From NCBI GenBank assembly GCA_028023455.1, contig JAQFVV010006510.1, forward strand, positions 310,001 to 374,000: a DNA stretch of 64,000 bases, read 5' to 3'. Positions 60,353 to 64,000 of this stretch are shown piece after piece (within the stretch, counting starts at the first letter, position 1; each line of letters starts with the position of its first letter). This DNA comes from Epiperipatus broadwayi. Lineage: Eukaryota > Onychophora > Udeonychophora > Euonychophora > Peripatidae. The position numbers and the translations under genes are program-made. Under the pieces are notes generated by a model, which worked only from the letters and a program-made list of their open reading frames with translations, was not told the DNA's origin and did no database searches.

Positions 60353-63300
60353 ATTATTTGGGAATGTTTACTCATCATAATATCAGTTGTCTGATCATTT
60401 TAACTCACAAGGATGAAATAAACTTTGACTAACAGGAGAAAATCTAATGGGAGAAAATGTTCATTTATTATTTTTTTTTTTTTTTTATTGCTATGTTAGT
60501 TTATAATACTTAATTCATGTGTCATTTGGGAATTTTTATATATATATATTTATTGTAGTATAAAATATATGGTATAGAATATATTTAGTAAAAGGGATGT
60601 AAAGATGTATAAATATACATACATTCATTATTACACATATTTTTGCTATTTTTTTCAATTAAGGGAAAACATAATATTAAATGTTGTTTATCTGGGGAGA
60701 AAGGGAGATATTTATCTCTGCACTTTTAAAATAGCCTTTTATATTTTACTAAAGAATGAAAAATAGACATTTTGTCAAAGATATACTATAATGACCAAAT
60801 TATTTTCTTATATGAAAAAAAAATTGATCTAAGCCTTTTTCATATCTTAATCGTGCCTATGAATTAACATATCCACTGTAAATATAAATGTAGGTTGATC
60901 TTCAGTGTTTACATGTGTAGTGCTTGCTATAACAAAAGTATAATTGTTAAGGTAAAATGATTAATGATCATTTAACATATATTTTGGTTTGTCTATTAAT
61001 ACATCAATAGTTTCTGCATTGTGAAATGGAATATTTATGTTTCCACTTTTATTGTTAGTGCTATTTTATCTTGCTGTTATAATGAGAATGATTTGTGACC
61101 ACTTTTAGCTTATAAGTATGTGCTACATATAATGGCATCAAATAGAATAAGATTAATATTAGTATTGAACAGGGGCTGATGGGGATTCACCCATTGTTGA
61201 TTACATGAGAGGATGGTATGGTGGAGGCTGAGTAATAATTAATGCATAGTTAGCATAATTAATGCCAAAAGAGGATATCAATGGTCTGAATACTATTTTT
61301 CCCATGATGAGGACAAGCCCACATGTGTATACCTATAGAGAGGTATTAGAATTAGCCATACTATTATACAACTATCACATTGTTTTGTAGATCCTCCCTT
61401 TATTGCTTAATCCCTCATGAGGTTATAGAGATAATTTTCCACCATGTATGGTGAAGTTTCATATTTCAAAATCATATAGGAAGGATAAGATAAAGTTAGA
61501 TTAAGGGACACTTGTCTATATATAGTGTTTGCCTAATTAGAATAGTATTTTATGATATTGTAGGATCTTCATCAGTTTATAGACAAACCAAACCAAAATC
61601 TACTAATGATTATAGAACTTCTTGGTGTAATAGCAAGAAATGCATGTGGGCAATGTGGATTTATCTTCATCAAGTAATGATTCAACAATGGATCGGTAAT
61701 ATCAGTTAAGTATTCAATAATTAGGTTGTGAACATAGGTAATGTTTTAGTGTCATATGTTCATTTGACTTATGATGTTTGTCCCCACTTCAATATAATGA
61801 ATCTTTTCATATTAAAATATAATAAATTATTAATTGTGCTGCATGTGATAATTGCCCTTATGATATTCTGACAAATTAAATAGTTACAGTTCAATACACT
61901 AAATCATAACTTTAAGTTTTTAGATTTAAAAAGTATATCCCAAAGACCTAAATACATTTTGTTTATAATTTAAATGCTAATTTAGCTTCAATAAAGTTTA
62001 AATCATTTCTTCTATAAGATAGAATAATTATAGAAACTTAGCCAGTAATAATAGTGATACTAGAAACATCACTGTATTAGTTTATCTTATTTACTATATG
62101 TATAAATAATGGGATACCAAGTATTTTCCATCCCTGAGTTTAATTTAATGTATTGGTTTTAATTCAGACAATGTGTCTGAAATAAATTTTGTAAATATTG
62201 TAAATAAAGCTTGTTGTGTTAAAAATTTATTTAGTTGCCTGTAGTCTTATTGCTAATCACCATAAGCACTATTATTGTTATTGCTAACATATCAGAGGAT
62301 TACATATTGAAATCATCATCGACCAATATAATACAATTAACTATGTGTTGATATATCATAATAATTTTGTTAAGTCTTATAATTTATGAATACATCTAAG
62401 GCATAATCACTTAACAATTAAAATGGTATTAACCTAGAATACATATTATTTTAAGTGATATACTAAAAGACAAACCCTTAATATTGGTTTAATGGGTTTA
62501 TTTGAATCTGCAGAGCTATCATTCACTGATCATGATCACATGGTTTATAATTATTTGAGAAAAGGAATTTGGTAAGTTATTATGTTTAATTATTAAAAAG
62601 TTATTCCTATTTCTTAAATTCTAAAGTTTATAATATTTATTGAGTTTATAAATTTTTTGTGGCACTGTTAAATCTAGTTGTTAATTTGAGTTTATATTAA
62701 GAACTGTTTTGTGCATGATATTTGGGTAGTGGTAAAATCCCTCTTACTGACCCAAGTACATTTTGTATAATGATATTTGAGTAATTGAGCCCTGAGAAGA
62801 CTTAGTTGATAAGTTTCAAGATAGAATTTAAATTTGTGGCAAATTTTATAGCTAGTTATTTATTATAGTTGTACTAGAATTAGATTAATTTCACTGTTTT
62901 ATGAAGGTCAACCAAGCTTTGAGGTATCAATTACTTCTTTTGTCATAAAAGATATAGCTTGTTATGACTTTATGATAAATATTCTGGTTGTGTCAAGCTT
63001 GGATTTCCTATTTTAATTTAGCTTATATTCTTACCATTTAATACAATATTAGTTTATAATTTAAGATTTCAGTCTCCATCATCAACATTGTTCACATTCT
63101 TTTATTTATTTATTCTCATTTGACATTAATTCATTATCATAATTGATTAATCATGCAGTAACTTTTATTCCTTTAGCATCTTAACTATTCATTAACTGTT
63201 ATTCTATCATCATCTTAATCATTCATTATTCTCATACATCTTCATTCTTTCCTCTTCATTCTTAGACTCATTTCAATCTACTATTTAATTATTACTTATT

Positions 63301-64000
63301 TTCATCATCCATTTAGTCATCTACATCATAATTTACTTATTATTTTATTTATAATTTTAATTTCATAATCATTCCAGATATATAATTATTAGTTATTTAT
63401 TGGTTGGCTGAATATCAAACTTAGCTCATCACATTTTGTTTGTGTGGATTTCTAAGCTGATTTGACCAGAAGTTATTATATTTATTAATCACTTTGTCAT
63501 CTTCTTTATATTTTTTTTTCTTTTAATATCCTGTAATTTGCTTTAGTAAATTTTAAAGTTTAATTTGAGAATAAGTAAAGAACAATCTAAATTAAAATGA
63601 CTCACAAGTAACTTTTATTATCTCAAAATTTTTATGTACCATATTTATTATAACTATTAATTGGATTTTTATCATATAGTTTTAAATAGTTTGTTGGGCT
63701 TTTATACTAACTTAAAAACAACTAATTTTCTCTCATGAATTACTTTATTCTTTAAATTCTTTGCATAGATTTAAATGTTTATACTTTAAATAATGCTGTT
63801 CTCACTTATATTTAACTTATCACATTCTCAACAGCAAATTTTATGAAAACAATTTTTTATATGAATTTTTTTAGACTGAACAATCTTAATACTGTAAACC
63901 CAAAGCATCTTTACAAAGTCTGATCTGCTAATGGTAAGAAATATTTAAAGAAGCAAACTATGATGTAGATAAACAATGTGTCACCTTATTTTGGTTTTGT
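60345..64000. other. AT-rich DNA without a recognisable gene
   Basis: No gene recognised. 63060-63310 is rich in CATT/CATC/TTCAT motifs, a degenerate simple-sequence region. 61140-61460 is somewhat richer in G+C but has no convincing frame. Confidence 0.5.

Overview
This is a gene-poor, very AT-rich eukaryotic window dominated by transposable elements. I see no host protein-coding gene, rRNA or tRNA that I can support. Long (TA)n microsatellites, Gypsy-type LTR retrotransposons with coiled-coil gag, LINE 3' fragments and a Penelope-like element point to an invertebrate metazoan. The species cannot be told from this sequence.

Layout. 1-15 kb: hammerhead-ribozyme repeats (754-1329, 6399-6444, 7102-7745), a 5'-truncated LINE joined to another LINE tail (2617-4069), a minimal Penelope inverted repeat (5331-5436), an RTE-like LINE tail (9422-9568) and several foldbacks. 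15.4-29.5 kb: a decayed Gypsy element with LTRs at about 15422-15698 and 29188-29485. It is split by a much younger gag-only LTR element (19445-25150; 2090-bp LTRs, ATAT target duplication) and by an inverted array of ribozyme repeats (27354-28709). 29.5-34.3 kb: two direct copies of an unclassified 2.1-kb repeat. 34-45 kb: another ribozyme foldback (38612-39034), dispersed repeats, and a truncated Penelope-like element (44147-45113) with a GIY-YIG endonuclease remnant and a degenerate hammerhead. 45-64 kb: mostly featureless AT-rich DNA with a hairpin element (52371-52811), further repeat copies and TA tracts, one of which encloses a C-rich block.

Main result. At least two unrelated repeat families with units of about 415-420 bp and 480 bp carry what reads as complete type I hammerhead ribozymes. 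Core bases are kept, and stem I changes by compensatory substitution between subfamilies. They occur as more than one unit in tandem, and where a 3' end can be seen it joins a (TA)n tract through CATATA. The two Penelope copies end the same way. This fits retrozymes: small non-autonomous elements copied through self-cleaved, possibly circular RNA and inserted by a Penelope-type endonuclease/reverse transcriptase. Hammerheads in Penelope-like elements and in animal retrozymes are established knowledge; applying this to these copies is inference from reading the sequence.
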